NCBI RefSeq assembly: GCF_029309835.1
Contig: NZ_JARJHL010000010.1
Location: forward strand, 496,001 to 560,000
From: Paracoccus sp. DMF-8
GTDB taxonomy: Bacteria; Pseudomonadota; Alphaproteobacteria; Rhodobacterales; Rhodobacteraceae
Length of the DNA: 64,000 bases
Reading direction: 5' to 3'
Shown here: positions 51,111 through 60,437 of the stretch, in pieces
Position numbering within the stretch: the stretch's first letter is position 1
How the letters are laid out: the number at the start of each line of letters is the position of its first letter
Translations under genes and position numbers: made by a program
Notes under the pieces: generated by a model
Told to the model about the DNA's origin: nothing
Databases searched by the model: none
What the model saw: only the letters and a program-made list of their open reading frames with translations

Positions 51111-52382
51111 TCACAGAACGACGGCGGATTTCAGCACGGCATGCATCAGCACATCGGCCCCGGCGCGTGCCCATTCGGGGGTGATGTCTTCGGCCTCGTT
51201 ATGGGACAGACCGTCCTTGCAGGGGCAGAAGATCATCGTCGTGGGCGCGACGCGGGCGGTCCAGCAGGCGTCGTGTCCCGCGCCCGAGATGATATCCATA
51301 TGGCTGTAGCCCAGTTCCCCGGCGGCCTGCCGGACGTTTTCGACCAGTTCGGGGGTGAAGGTCACCGGGTCGAAATGGCCGACCGCCTCGATGTCGCAAT
51401 CGACGCCCAGCTCGGCACAGATGCCCGGCGCGCGGGTTTCGATGGCGGCGCGCATCGCGTCCAGTTTCGCCTGTTCGGGACTGCGGATATCGACGGTAAA
51501 GATCACCTTGCCGGGCAGGACATTGCGGCTGTTGGGTGAAAACTTCATCTGGCCGACCCCGCCCACCGCGCCGGGCTGATGGGCGATTGCCACCTCTTGC
51601 ACCATTTCCAGAATGCGCGCCATGGCAAGGCCCGCATTCACGCGCATGTCCATCGGGGTTGACCCCGTATGTGCCTCGCGCCCGGTCAGGGTGAATTCCA
51701 GCCACCACAAGCCCTGACCATGGGTGACGACGCCGATATCGCGACCCTCGGCCTCCAGAATCGGGCCTTGCTCGATGTGCAATTCGTAGCAGGCGTGCAT
51801 CTTGCGCGCACCGACGGGTTCGTCGCCCCGCCAGCCGATGCGGGCCAGTTCGTCGCCGAAGGTCAGCCCCTCAAGGTCCTGACGCGCATAGGCATAATCC
51901 AGATCCAGCACCCCGGCAAAGACGCCCGAGGCCAGCATCGCGGGGGCAAAACGCGCCCCTTCCTCATTCGTCCAGTTGGTCAGGACGATGGGATGTTTCG
52001 TGCGGATGCCCAGATCGTTCAACGAGCGGATGACCTCCAGCCTCCCCAGAACGCCCAGCACGCCGTCATATTTGCCGCCCGTGGGCTGGGTATCCAGATG
52101 GCTGCCGATGTAGACGGGCAGGGCGTCGGGGTCTTCGCCCGGCCGGGTGGCGAACATCGTGCCCATCTGATCGACGCCCATGGTCAGGCCCGCAGCCTCG
52201 CACCATGTCTGAAACAGGGCGCGGCCCTGGGCATCGGCATCGGTCAGGGTCTGGCGGTTGTTGCCGCCCGCGATGCCCGGCCCGATCCGCGCCATCTCCA
52301 TCAGACTGTCCCACAGCCGCGCGCCATCCACGCGGAAATTGGCAACCGTCTCGCCCGCCAAAGAGCCGTTTTCGCCCGTCAT
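51111..52382 (-). CDS. pydC: N-carbamoyl-beta-alanine amidohydrolase (Zn-dependent)
   Basis: M20-family Zn hydrolase of 423 residues. Metal-site blocks are YIGSHLDTQPTGGKYDGVLGVLG, TNWTNEEGARFAPAMLASGVFAG and ELHIEQGPILEAEG; the dimerisation domain has GREAHTGSTPMDMR, and the terminal SGAGHDACWTARVAPT provides the last ligand. By family alone it could be allantoate amidohydrolase, but its position directly upstream of dihydropyrimidinase and opposite a RutR-type regulator points to the third step of reductive pyrimidine catabolism. It starts the operon at ATG 52382. Confidence 0.88.
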   Translation of the reverse strand: MTGENGSLAGETVANFRVDGARLWDSLMEMARIGPGIAGGNNRQTLTDADAQGRALFQTWCEAAGLTMGVDQMGTMFATRPGEDPDALPVYIGSHLDTQPTGGKYDGVLGVLGRLEVIRSLNDLGIRTKHPIVLTNWTNEEGARFAPAMLASGVFAGVLDLDYAYARQDLEGLTFGDELARIGWRGDEPVGARKMHACYELHIEQGPILEAEGRDIGVVTHGQGLWWLEFTLTGREAHTGSTPMDMRVNAGLAMARILEMVQEVAIAHQPGAVGGVGQMKFSPNSRNVLPGKVIFTVDIRSPEQAKLDAMRAAIETRAPGICAELGVDCDIEAVGHFDPVTFTPELVENVRQAAGELGYSHMDIISGAGHDACWTARVAPTTMIFCPCKDGLSHNEAEDITPEWARAGADVLMHAVLKSAVVL

Positions 52383-52591
52383 CTGTCGTCCTTCCTGTCT
52401 GACCGCCGCCTTCTGTCGGGCGGTCGGCTGAATGGGTCCGGTTCAGGTCATGGCCGTGGTGCGACACCTGTTGCGCGGCCCGGTCTGCTGCCCGCACTGC
52501 CACGCGCCACGGCGCGGGGGCGGCCAGTGGCGGGGGCCGGGGCGGGCAGGGCGGGTTTGCGGGCGCGTGCCATCACTCATGTCCTGAATTG

Positions 52592-52607
52592 TTGACCAAA
52601 TGGTCAG
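52592..52607. promoter_or_regulatory. RutR operator
   Basis: TTGACCAAATGGTCAG contains the perfect dyad TGACCA-AA-TGGTCA. The published RutR consensus is TTGACCAnnTGGTCAA; 15 of 16 positions agree. It lies between the divergent pydC operon and the rutR-like gene, where it can control both. The remaining bases of this 309-bp region (52383-52691) show no other gene or clear promoter. Confidence 0.88.
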
Positions 52608-52691
52608 GATCAGGCTAGCACGGGGCGAAAGTCAGTCGAGCGCCGCATGCGCGGCACATGGAAAGGGACGGCAACTGCATCGGTTTTGGGC

Positions 52692-53306
52692 ATGACTGCG
52701 GCACCCCGGCAAGGCAGCCGCATCCAGCAAAAGAACCGCCGTGTGATCCTGCAGGCGGCGCTGAGCGAATTTTCGACGCGCGGATTCAACGGCACGACAA
52801 TCGACCGGATTGCCGAAACCGCCAGCCTGTCAAAGCCGAATGTGCTGTATTATTTCCCCTCGAAAGAGGCGATTCACCTGCAACTTCTGGAAACGCATCT
52901 GGACCTGTGGCTGGACCCGCTGCGCGCGCTTTCGGCCACGGGCGAGCCGCGCGAGCAGATCATGGGCTATATGCGGCGCAAGCTGGACATGTCGCGCAAC
53001 TATCCGCAGGAAAGCCGGCTTTTCGCCAATGAGGTCCTGCAGGGCGCCCCGCATCTGGAACGGATCATGGCGGGCGGGCTGCATGATCTGGTCGCTGAAA
53101 AGGCCGCGATCATCGCGGATTGGATCGCGCAGGGGCGGATCGCGGCGGTTGATCCGCATCACCTGATCATCTCGATCTGGGCGCTGACCCAGCATTATGC
53201 CGATTTCGAGGTTCAGGTCCGCGCCGTTCTGGGCCAGACCCGCGACCCCTTTGCCGAGGCAGAGCGGTTTCTGGACCACCTCTATTCCCGGATGCTGGCG
53301 CTTTAG
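52692..53306 (+). CDS. rutR: TetR-family regulator, RutR-type
   Basis: Regulator of 204 residues. The TetR helix-turn-helix covers about residues 12-60 (ILQAALSEFSTRGFNGTTID, SKPNVLYYFPSKEAI). The C-terminal domain matches RutR: LWLDPLRALSATGEPREQI, MRRKLDMSRNYPQESRLFAN, EVLQGAPHL and DPHHLIISIWALTQHYADFE. In E. coli RutR is released by uracil. The consensus operator in the divergent promoter supports the assignment. ATG 52692 is preferred; ATG 52647 would add 15 poorly conserved residues. No strong Shine-Dalgarno distinguishes the two. Confidence 0.88.
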   Translation: MTAAPRQGSRIQQKNRRVILQAALSEFSTRGFNGTTIDRIAETASLSKPNVLYYFPSKEAIHLQLLETHLDLWLDPLRALSATGEPREQIMGYMRRKLDMSRNYPQESRLFANEVLQGAPHLERIMAGGLHDLVAEKAAIIADWIAQGRIAAVDPHHLIISIWALTQHYADFEVQVRAVLGQTRDPFAEAERFLDHLYSRMLAL

Positions 53307-53361
53307 CGCACCCGTCCGGGGGGCTATCGCGCGCCGTTGGTGGCGATTGCCGCAGACGGGA

Positions 53362-54921
53362 TCATTCCCACTCGATCGTTCCCGGCGGTTTCGAGGTGAT
53401 GTCATAGGTGCAGCGGTTGATTCCCTTGACCTCATTGATGATCCGTGTGGCGGTTTCGCCAAGGAAATCATGGGTAAAGGGGTAATAATCCGCAGTCATC
53501 CCATCGACCGAGGTGACGGCGCGCAGGGCGCAGGCGTAATCATAGGTGCGGCCGTCGCCCATCACGCCCACCGTGCGGACCGGCAGGATGGCGACGAAGG
53601 CTTGCCAGATATCGTCATACAGCCCGTGTTTGCGGATCTGGTCGATGAAGACGGCATCGGCCTGACGCAGGATATCCAGCTTTTCGCGGGTGACCTCGCC
53701 GGGGCAGCGGATCGCCAGACCGGGGCCGGGGAAGGGGTGGCGGCCGATGAACTTGTCGGGCAGGCCCAGTTCGCGGCCAAGGGCGCGGACCTCATCCTTG
53801 AACAGCTCGCGCAGCGGCTCGACCAGTTTCAGGCCCATCTTTTCGGGCAGGCCGCCGACATTGTGGTGGCTTTTGATCGTGACCGAAGGGCCGCCCGAAA
53901 AGCTGACCGATTCGATGACATCGGGGTAAAGCGTGCCCTGTGCCAGGAATTCAGCGCCGTCGATGTCATTGGCGTATTTCTGGAACACCTCGATGAACAG
54001 GCGACCGATGGTCTTGCGCTTGACCTCGGGGTCGGTGACGCCATCCAGCGCATCCAGAAACAGGTCGGATCTGTCGGCGTGGATCAGCGGGATGTTGTAA
54101 TTGTCGCGGAACATGGTCACGACCTCTTCCGCCTCGTTCTGGCGCAACAGGCCGTGATCGACGAAAACGCAGGTCAACTGGTCGCCGATCGCCTCGTGGA
54201 TCAGGACCGCCGCGACCGAACTGTCGACGCCGCCCGACAGACCACAGATCACCCGCCTGTCGCCGACCTGTTCGCGGATCTTGCGGATCGCTTCGGAACG
54301 ATAGCTGGCCATGGTCCAGTCGCCGGTGAAACCCGCCATGCGGACAAAGTTTTCCAGCATGATCCGGCCGTGGGGCGTGTGATGCACCTCGGGGTGGAAC
54401 TGGACGGCGTAGAAACCTTTGGCCTCATTGGCGATCATCGCATAGGGCGCGTTGGGCGAGGTCCCGATGACCTCGAAGCCCGGTGCCAGCTTGGTGACGC
54501 GGTCGCCGTGGCTCATCCAGACTTCTTCGCGGCCATCACCGAACAGGCCCGCGAAAATCCCGTCTCCGGTATGGCCGGGGGCGGGGGCGATGAAGGCGCG
54601 GCCATATTCGGCGTGATGGCCCGATTCGACGCGGCCGCCCAACTGTTCCATCATCACCTGCTGGCCATAGCAGATGCCGAACAGCGGCACGCCCATGGAA
54701 AACAGCGATTGCGGCACGCGGGGCGAGCCTTCCGCCGTGACAGAGGCCGGGCCGCCCGACAGGATCACCGCCCGGGGCGCGAATTTTTCAAGGAAATGCG
54801 CATCCACGGCGTTGAACGGGTGGATTTCGCAATAGACGTTCAGCTCGCGCAGGCGGCGCGCGATCAGCTGCGTCACCTGAGAGCCGAAATCAATGATAAG
54901 AAGGCGCTGATGCTGGGTCAT
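53362..54921 (-). CDS. guaA: GMP synthase (glutamine-hydrolysing)
   Basis: Converts XMP to GMP with glutamine and ATP; 519 residues. The class I amidotransferase domain shows [10 protein letters not shown], the nucleophile in [16 protein letters not shown] and the His-Glu in [13 protein letters not shown]. The ATP-PPase domain begins with [18 protein letters not shown]. The C-terminal dimerisation domain ends [16 protein letters not shown], the universal GuaA terminus. It is convergent with rutR and lies downstream of the ThiE-like gene on the same strand. Confidence 0.97.
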   Translation of the reverse strand: MTQHQRLLIIDFGSQVTQLIARRLRELNVYCEIHPFNAVDAHFLEKFAPRAVILSGGPASVTAEGSPRVPQSLFSMGVPLFGICYGQQVMMEQLGGRVESGHHAEYGRAFIAPAPGHTGDGIFAGLFGDGREEVWMSHGDRVTKLAPGFEVIGTSPNAPYAMIANEAKGFYAVQFHPEVHHTPHGRIMLENFVRMAGFTGDWTMASYRSEAIRKIREQVGDRRVICGLSGGVDSSVAAVLIHEAIGDQLTCVFVDHGLLRQNEAEEVVTMFRDNYNIPLIHADRSDLFLDALDGVTDPEVKRKTIGRLFIEVFQKYANDIDGAEFLAQGTLYPDVIESVSFSGGPSVTIKSHHNVGGLPEKMGLKLVEPLRELFKDEVRALGRELGLPDKFIGRHPFPGPGLAIRCPGEVTREKLDILRQADAVFIDQIRKHGLYDDIWQAFVAILPVRTVGVMGDGRTYDYACALRAVTSVDGMTADYYPFTHDFLGETATRIINEVKGINRCTYDITSKPPGTIEWE

Positions 54922-54974
54922 GCCCCGGCTTTACGTCCCGCCGCGTCCTATAGCAAGAGCGCCAATCCGTCGCC

Positions 54975-55586
54975 TTAGCGCCAAAGTTCGGTCAGGACGG
55001 TCAGCGGGTCTTCGGCGGACCAGATTTCAGGGCCAAGCGCGATGAAATCGGTGACCGGGGCCAGGTCGGCGATCAGGGCAGGGGTCAGGGCACCTTCGGC
55101 GACGACGGGGACCTCGATCATCTCGGACCACCAGGCGAACAGCTCGTGATCGGCGATGTCGCCATGACCAAGCGCCGACTGGCCGCAAGGGCCGAAACAG
55201 ACGTAATCGGCGCCCGCCTCGCCCGCGTTCAGCCCGTCATGGCGCGACTGGCCCGCATAGGCGCCGATGATCGCATCCGCCCCCAACTCTTTGCGGATAT
55301 TGCGCAATTCCCGCAGGTTATGGGTCAGGTGGACGCCATCCAGACCGTGGCGCAGGGCAAGCTGCACGTGATCCTCGATCACCACGGCAACGTCGCGGGC
55401 ATGGGCGATCTCGCGGGCCAGATCGGCGATGCGGCCCAGATCGGCCTCGGATCCGGCACCGGGGATGCGCAGGCAGGCGACGGGCAGGCGGTCCAGCACC
55501 TCGGCCAGCATGGGGCCAAGCGCCGAGGCAGAGGCACCGACCGGCGTGATCAGGTAAAGCTGCGGCGCGTTGGTCTGATCGGTCAT
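54975..55586 (-). CDS. Thiamine phosphate synthase-like protein
   Basis: TIM-barrel protein of 203 residues with ThiE/TenI-family character: LYLITPVGASASALGPMLAEVL, AVVIEDHVQLALRHGLDGVHL, GADAIIGAYAGQSRHDGLNAG and GADYVCFGP. Canonical ThiE residues differ: the GQED-type loop reads THNLREL, and the GPVFPTxTK phosphate loop is replaced by GPCGQSALG. It may therefore be a divergent thiamine phosphate synthase or a TenI-like paralogue. It is alone between guaA and a methyltransferase gene; no other thiamine gene is nearby. Confidence 0.75.
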   Translation of the reverse strand: MTDQTNAPQLYLITPVGASASALGPMLAEVLDRLPVACLRIPGAGSEADLGRIADLAREIAHARDVAVVIEDHVQLALRHGLDGVHLTHNLRELRNIRKELGADAIIGAYAGQSRHDGLNAGEAGADYVCFGPCGQSALGHGDIADHELFAWWSEMIEVPVVAEGALTPALIADLAPVTDFIALGPEIWSAEDPLTVLTELWR

Positions 55587-55687
55587 GCTGTTTACCCCGG
55601 TTCGTTCGCTGTCATCACTTCTTTACAGGCAGATAGCGCAGGCGCGCGCGGCTTGCCAGTGGGCGTGGCAGGGGATATGCGCGCGGC

Positions 55688-56419
55688 ATGGAACCTGTCG
55701 TCATTCTCGTGCGCCCGCAGATGGGCGAAAACATCGGCGCCGCCGCGCGCGCCATGCTGAACTTCGGCCTGACCGAAATGCGTCTGGTCGATCCCCGCGA
55801 CGGCTGGCCCAATCCGCGCGCCATTGCCATGGCATCGGGCGCGGCGGGCAAGGTGCTGGATCACGCGCGGGTCTTTCCGACGCTGGCAGAGGCGATGTTC
55901 GATGTCGATTACGCCTATGCCACGACCGCGCGGGGGCGCGAGTTGACGAAACCCGTGCTGACGCCCGCGCAGGCGATGCAGGACGGGCGGGCGCGCACGG
56001 CGGCGGGCGGGCGGATCGCGCTGATATTCGGCCCCGAACGCGCGGGGCTGGAAAATGACGATGTGGCGCGGGCGAATGCGATCATCACCGTCCCGGTGAA
56101 CCCGGATTTCCCGTCACTGAATCTGGCGCAGGCGGTGCTGCTGGTCGGTTACGAATGGTCGCGCGACGCGCTGCCGCCCGAACCCGCCCCCCACGGCCGC
56201 CGCCCGGATGGCGAGGCCACCGCCACGCGGATCGAGATCGAAAAGCTGGCCGATCACTGGGAGGAACGTCTGGACGCCGCCGGTTTCTTCTTTCCCGCCG
56301 AAAAGGCCCCGGCGATGAAGCTGACGCTGCGCAACCTGTGGTCGCGCCTGCCGTTGACCCGCGCCGACACCCGGATCTTTCACGGCATGCTGCGCCAGTT
56401 GATCCGCAAGGCCGATTAA
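55688..56419 (+). CDS. trmJ: SpoU-family RNA methyltransferase, TrmJ-like
   Basis: SPOUT methyltransferase of 243 residues that probably 2'-O-methylates tRNA position 32. The N-terminal VILVRPQMGENIGAAARAMLNFGL is SPOUT motif 1; IALIFGPERAGLENDDV is motif 2, and VNPDFPSLNLAQAVLLVGYEW is motif 3 with the knot. A C-terminal helical extension (MLRQLIRKAD) matches TrmJ rather than TrmH. It is transcribed 66 bp upstream of ctaA. Confidence 0.9.
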   Translation: MEPVVILVRPQMGENIGAAARAMLNFGLTEMRLVDPRDGWPNPRAIAMASGAAGKVLDHARVFPTLAEAMFDVDYAYATTARGRELTKPVLTPAQAMQDGRARTAAGGRIALIFGPERAGLENDDVARANAIITVPVNPDFPSLNLAQAVLLVGYEWSRDALPPEPAPHGRRPDGEATATRIEIEKLADHWEERLDAAGFFFPAEKAPAMKLTLRNLWSRLPLTRADTRIFHGMLRQLIRKAD

Positions 56420-56485
56420 AACCCCAAGATTGACCTTTCCCCCCGAAACGGCCAAGTTCCGCGCGTTATTCAGCAAGGACAGATC

Positions 56486-57628
56486 ATGGCCAAGCGACCC
56501 GTCTTTCAAGAGGTCTCGGACGCGACCCCCCAACCCGCAGCAACCGCCGGAATGATCGACAGCGGACCCGTGGGCGCGCGCGGCGCGATCCGGGTCTGGC
56601 TGATCGTGCTGTTCGTGCTGGTCGTGGCGATGATCGCGCTTGGCGGGGCGACGCGGCTGACCGGGTCGGGCCTGTCGATCACCGAATGGAAACCCGTCAC
56701 CGGGGCGATTCCGCCGATGGATCCGGCGGCATGGGATGCGGAATTCGCGAAATACCAGCAGATCCCGCAGTTCAGCGAAGTGAACCCGACGATGACCGTC
56801 GATGAGTTCAAATGGATCTATTACTGGGAATGGTCGCATCGCCTGCTGGGCCGCCTGATCGGGCTGGTCTGGGCGGTGGGCTTCGTGGGTTTTGCCGCGA
56901 CGCGCCGTATTCCGACCGGCTGGACGCCGCGCCTGCTGGGGCTGGGCCTGTTGGGCGGGGCGCAGGGCGCGATCGGCTGGTGGATGGTCAGTTCGGGGCT
57001 TGGCAATGACATGATCCGGGTGGCCTCCTATCGGCTGGCGATCCATCTGGGGCTGGCATTCGCCATTCTGGGGCTGATCGCCTGGTATGCGCTGCTGCTT
57101 GGCTGGACCGAGGCGCAGCTTCTGCGTGCCCGCCGCGCGGGCGAGGGTAAGCTGTTTCGCATGACCACCGGGCTGATGCATCTGGCATTCGTCCAGATCC
57201 TGTATGGCGCGCTGGTCGCCGGGATCGACGCCGGGCGGCAGTTCACCGGCTGGCCGCAGATGGGCGGAGAATGGTTCCCTGCGACTGCTTTTGACCTGAC
57301 ACCTATCTGGCATAATTTCTTTGAAAACGCGGGGCTTGTGCAGTTCATCCACCGCATGATCGGCTATCTGGTCGCGATTTTCGCCGTGGTCGTCTGGCTG
57401 CGCGCGCGGCGCTCGCCCCATGCGGTGACGCGCGGCGCCTACAGCCTGATGCTGGCGATGGTCGCGTTGCAGGTGGTGCTGGGGATCATGAATGTCGTCC
57501 ATGCCTCGCCCCTGCATCTGGCGCTGACCCATCAGGTCGGGGCGGTGGCCCTGTTCACGCTGATCATTCGCGCCCGCTTCAATGCGTGCTATCCTTATGA
57601 AACCTCGGTCAGGGGGACCATCCGATGA
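56486..57628 (+). CDS. ctaA: Heme A synthase (COX15/CtaA)
   Basis: Inner-membrane enzyme oxidising heme O to heme A for cytochrome aa3 oxidase, 380 residues with about eight helices. Heme-ligand motifs are WEWSHRLLGRLIGL and VQFIHRMIGYLVAIF; GGATRLTGSGLSITEWKPVTG is the family N-terminal block, and ALTHQVGAVALFTLI provides the last His. The long N-terminus and lack of the Bacillus Cys pair place it in the proteobacterial/mitochondrial type. Its TGA overlaps the M32 carboxypeptidase ATG. Confidence 0.95.
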   Translation: MAKRPVFQEVSDATPQPAATAGMIDSGPVGARGAIRVWLIVLFVLVVAMIALGGATRLTGSGLSITEWKPVTGAIPPMDPAAWDAEFAKYQQIPQFSEVNPTMTVDEFKWIYYWEWSHRLLGRLIGLVWAVGFVGFAATRRIPTGWTPRLLGLGLLGGAQGAIGWWMVSSGLGNDMIRVASYRLAIHLGLAFAILGLIAWYALLLGWTEAQLLRARRAGEGKLFRMTTGLMHLAFVQILYGALVAGIDAGRQFTGWPQMGGEWFPATAFDLTPIWHNFFENAGLVQFIHRMIGYLVAIFAVVVWLRARRSPHAVTRGAYSLMLAMVALQVVLGIMNVVHASPLHLALTHQVGAVALFTLIIRARFNACYPYETSVRGTIR

Positions 57629-59097
57629 GCGCTTTCGACGATCTGCTTGCCTTCCAGCGCCAGACAGAGGCGCTGGCCTCGGTCGCGGGGCGTTTGGGTT
57701 GGGATCAGGAAACGGTCATGCCGCGCGGCGCGACCGAACAGCGGGCCGAGGAAATGGCCGCGATGGAATCGGTGCTGCACGAACGCCGCACCGATCCGCG
57801 CATCGGCGAATGGCTGGATGCCGCCGAACCCCGCACCGAAGTCGAGGAACGCATCACCGCCCTGATCACCCGCGATTTCCGCCGCGCGACCCGCATTCCC
57901 GCGCGACTGGCGACCGAAATTGCCCGCGTCACATCGCTGTCGCAAGGGATCTGGGCCGATGCCCGCGCCAAGGAGGCCCCGGCCGAGTTCCTGCCGACGC
58001 TGCATGACGTGCTGGCCCTGAGGCGCGAAGAAGCGGCCTGTCTGGCCGATGGCGGCGATCTGTATGATGCGTTGCTGGACGATTACGAACCGGGCGCGAC
58101 ACAGGCGCAGATCGCCACGCTGTTCGACGCCATGCGCCCGCGTCTGGTCGAATTGCGCGATGATATTCTGGGTGCCGATTACCAGCCCGTGCCTCTGTCG
58201 GGCGATTTCCCGCAGAAAACCCAGTTGCGTCTGGCCCGGACCTGCGCCACGGCATTCGGTTATGACTGGAGGCGCGGCCGGATGGATCTGGCCGTCCACC
58301 CCTTCAGTTCGGGGCGTTGGCAGGACAGCCGCATCACCACCCGCGTTGTCGAAACCGACCCGTTCAACTGCCTGTATTCGACCATCCACGAGGTCGGCCA
58401 TTCCAGCTACGAGCTTGGGATCGACGAGGATTACGCCTTTACGCCGCTTGGCGCCGGGGTGTCGATGGGCGTCCATGAAAGCCAGAGCCGCATCTATGAA
58501 AACCAGATGGGCCGGGGCCGCGCCTTTACCGGCTGGCTGTTCCAGCGCATGTCCGATGCCTTTGACGGGATCGACATTGCCGATGCCGAAGCCTTCTATG
58601 CGACGGTGAACCGGGTCACGCCGGGCTTTATCCGCACCGAATCGGACGAGGTCCAATATAACCTGCACATCATGATGCGCTTTGATCTGGAACGTGATCT
58701 GGTTTCGGGCCGTCTGGACGTCAACGACCTGGAAGAGGCGTGGAACACCCGCTTTCAGCGCGATTTCGGCGTGGCGGTGGACCGTCCGGCGAATGGCGTC
58801 CTGCAAGATGTCCATTGGGCGGTGGGCCTGTTCGGCTATTTCCCGACCTATGCGCTTGGCAATGTCTATGCGGGCTGCCTGAATGTGGCGCTGCGCGAGG
58901 CCGTGCCCGATCTGGACGCGGCGCTGGCGCAGGGCGATGCGGGTCCGGGCGTCGAATGGCTGCGCGAAAACCTGCAACGCCACGGCGCGCTTTACGAACC
59001 GCGCGCCCTGATCGAAGGCGCGACCGGCGCGGCGATTTCCGAAGCGCCGCTGCTGGATTATCTGGAAACCAAATTCCGCGACATCTACCGGCTTTAG
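57625..59097 (+). CDS. Carboxypeptidase M32 (thermostable carboxypeptidase 1 family)
   Basis: Zinc metallocarboxypeptidase of 490 residues. The M32 motif HEVGHSSYELG (HExxH) is followed by the downstream glutamate in GVHESQSRIYENQMGRG. Upstream the HPFSSGRWQDSRITTRV block and the C-terminal FGYFPTYALGNVYAGCLN are diagnostic. It is cytoplasmic, with no signal peptide. The start overlaps the ctaA stop, and the TAG overlaps the convergent P450 TAA by two bases (TTAG). Confidence 0.95.
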   Translation: MSAFDDLLAFQRQTEALASVAGRLGWDQETVMPRGATEQRAEEMAAMESVLHERRTDPRIGEWLDAAEPRTEVEERITALITRDFRRATRIPARLATEIARVTSLSQGIWADARAKEAPAEFLPTLHDVLALRREEAACLADGGDLYDALLDDYEPGATQAQIATLFDAMRPRLVELRDDILGADYQPVPLSGDFPQKTQLRLARTCATAFGYDWRRGRMDLAVHPFSSGRWQDSRITTRVVETDPFNCLYSTIHEVGHSSYELGIDEDYAFTPLGAGVSMGVHESQSRIYENQMGRGRAFTGWLFQRMSDAFDGIDIADAEAFYATVNRVTPGFIRTESDEVQYNLHIMMRFDLERDLVSGRLDVNDLEEAWNTRFQRDFGVAVDRPANGVLQDVHWAVGLFGYFPTYALGNVYAGCLNVALREAVPDLDAALAQGDAGPGVEWLRENLQRHGALYEPRALIEGATGAAISEAPLLDYLETKFRDIYRL

Positions 59098-60437
59098 CCG
59101 GAACGGGAGGTCAGGCGCAGCCTGATCCCGTCTTTTCCGCGCAGGGTCAGCCGCATGACCGGGACGGGGCGGCTGTCGCCCGGCGCGATCCGGCAGGCGG
59201 CGATGATCGCCGACAGCAGCAATGGCCCCTCGATCATCGCGAAACCGGCGCCCGGACAGACGCGCGGGCCCGAGGAAAAGGGGATAAAGGCCTTTCGCTG
59301 GCAGGTCTTGCCGTTTTCGCTGTCCCAACGATCCGGGTCGAAACCGTCGGGATTGTCCCAAAGCCGTTCATGGCGATGCAGGTGAAAGGGCGAAATCACC
59401 AGTTGCGCCCCCTTGGGCGCGGGGCGGTCGCGCAGGGTTTCGGCATGGGCGCATTCGCGCACCGTCATCGCGACGGGGGGATACAGCCGCAGGGCCTCTC
59501 GAAAGACGGCGCGGGCGGCGTTCAGATTGCGCATGTCGGCAAAATCGCGCGCCGTGCCTTCGGCCAGAATGCGGTCCTGCCATTCGGGATGTTCGGCCAG
59601 CAGGAACAAGGCCCATGCCAGCGCCGAGGCGGCCGTTTCATGACCCGCAAGGAAAAATGTCGCGACCTCGTCGATCATTTCGGCGCGGGTAAAGGTCTCG
59701 CCGGTTTCGGGGTCGGGCGTCGTCATGATCTTGGTCGCCAGATCGGGGGGAGCATCGCCCGACGAAATGCGTTCCTGCCGCGCCGCAACCAACTGGCCGA
59801 TCAGGTCGCGGATCCGCGCCGCGCTGCGTTTCGTGCGGCGCGAATGGAAATGCAGCCAGCGCGGCAGCGTCAGCAGCCCGCCCGCGTTCACCATCGGCTG
59901 ACTGTCCTGATGGTCGCGAAAGGCGGCAAAGACCTGCGCCGCGATCCGGTCCTGGATCGGGATCGAAAACAGCGTGCGAAAGATCACATCGGCGGCCAGA
60001 TGGCTGGTCTGCGGCTCGATGTCGATGTCTTGACCATCGGCCAGCGCCAGCAGGCGTGCGGCGCCCGCATCCGACGCGGCCAGCATGGCGGCAAAGCTTT
60101 GACGCAGGCGGCCACGTTCGAATGCGGGGTCGATGATGCGGCGCTGGTGGCGCCATGTCTCGCCATTGGAAATAAAGCTGGAATTGCCCAATAGCGGCGT
60201 CAGACCGGCGGCCATGCGGGGTGATTTCGGGAAATCCATCGGGCGCCGGCGCAGGATCAGATCGACCAGTTTCGGGTCGTTGCAGGTAAAGCTGTGGATG
60301 AACGGCCCACGGAATTCCGCCATCCATGCGCGATACAGCCGCGCCGATTGGGCCGACAGGATGTCGCTGCGAAAATCGCGGACGAACCTGCGGACCGAGG
60401 CCTTGCCGGTCCGCGCCGCGGGTTTCGGCGGAATCAT
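59094..60437 (-). CDS. Cytochrome P450
   Basis: Soluble bacterial P450 of 447 residues. The I-helix oxygen-activation motif is FFLAGHETAASALAWALFLL, the K-helix ExxR is FREALRLYPP, and the heme-thiolate loop is FSSGPRVCPGAGFAMIEG. The N-terminal region (ETWRHQRRIIDPAF) holds the heme-propionate WxxxR motif. The start at 60437 (MIPPKPAARTG) was chosen because it overlaps the upstream hydrolase stop as ATGA; a longer frame would run through that gene. The substrate is unknown; overall similarity is to the CYP4/fatty-acid hydroxylase-like bacterial group. No dedicated ferredoxin gene is adjacent. Confidence 0.92.
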   Translation of the reverse strand: MIPPKPAARTGKASVRRFVRDFRSDILSAQSARLYRAWMAEFRGPFIHSFTCNDPKLVDLILRRRPMDFPKSPRMAAGLTPLLGNSSFISNGETWRHQRRIIDPAFERGRLRQSFAAMLAASDAGAARLLALADGQDIDIEPQTSHLAADVIFRTLFSIPIQDRIAAQVFAAFRDHQDSQPMVNAGGLLTLPRWLHFHSRRTKRSAARIRDLIGQLVAARQERISSGDAPPDLATKIMTTPDPETGETFTRAEMIDEVATFFLAGHETAASALAWALFLLAEHPEWQDRILAEGTARDFADMRNLNAARAVFREALRLYPPVAMTVRECAHAETLRDRPAPKGAQLVISPFHLHRHERLWDNPDGFDPDRWDSENGKTCQRKAFIPFSSGPRVCPGAGFAMIEGPLLLSAIIAACRIAPGDSRPVPVMRLTLRGKDGIRLRLTSRSG

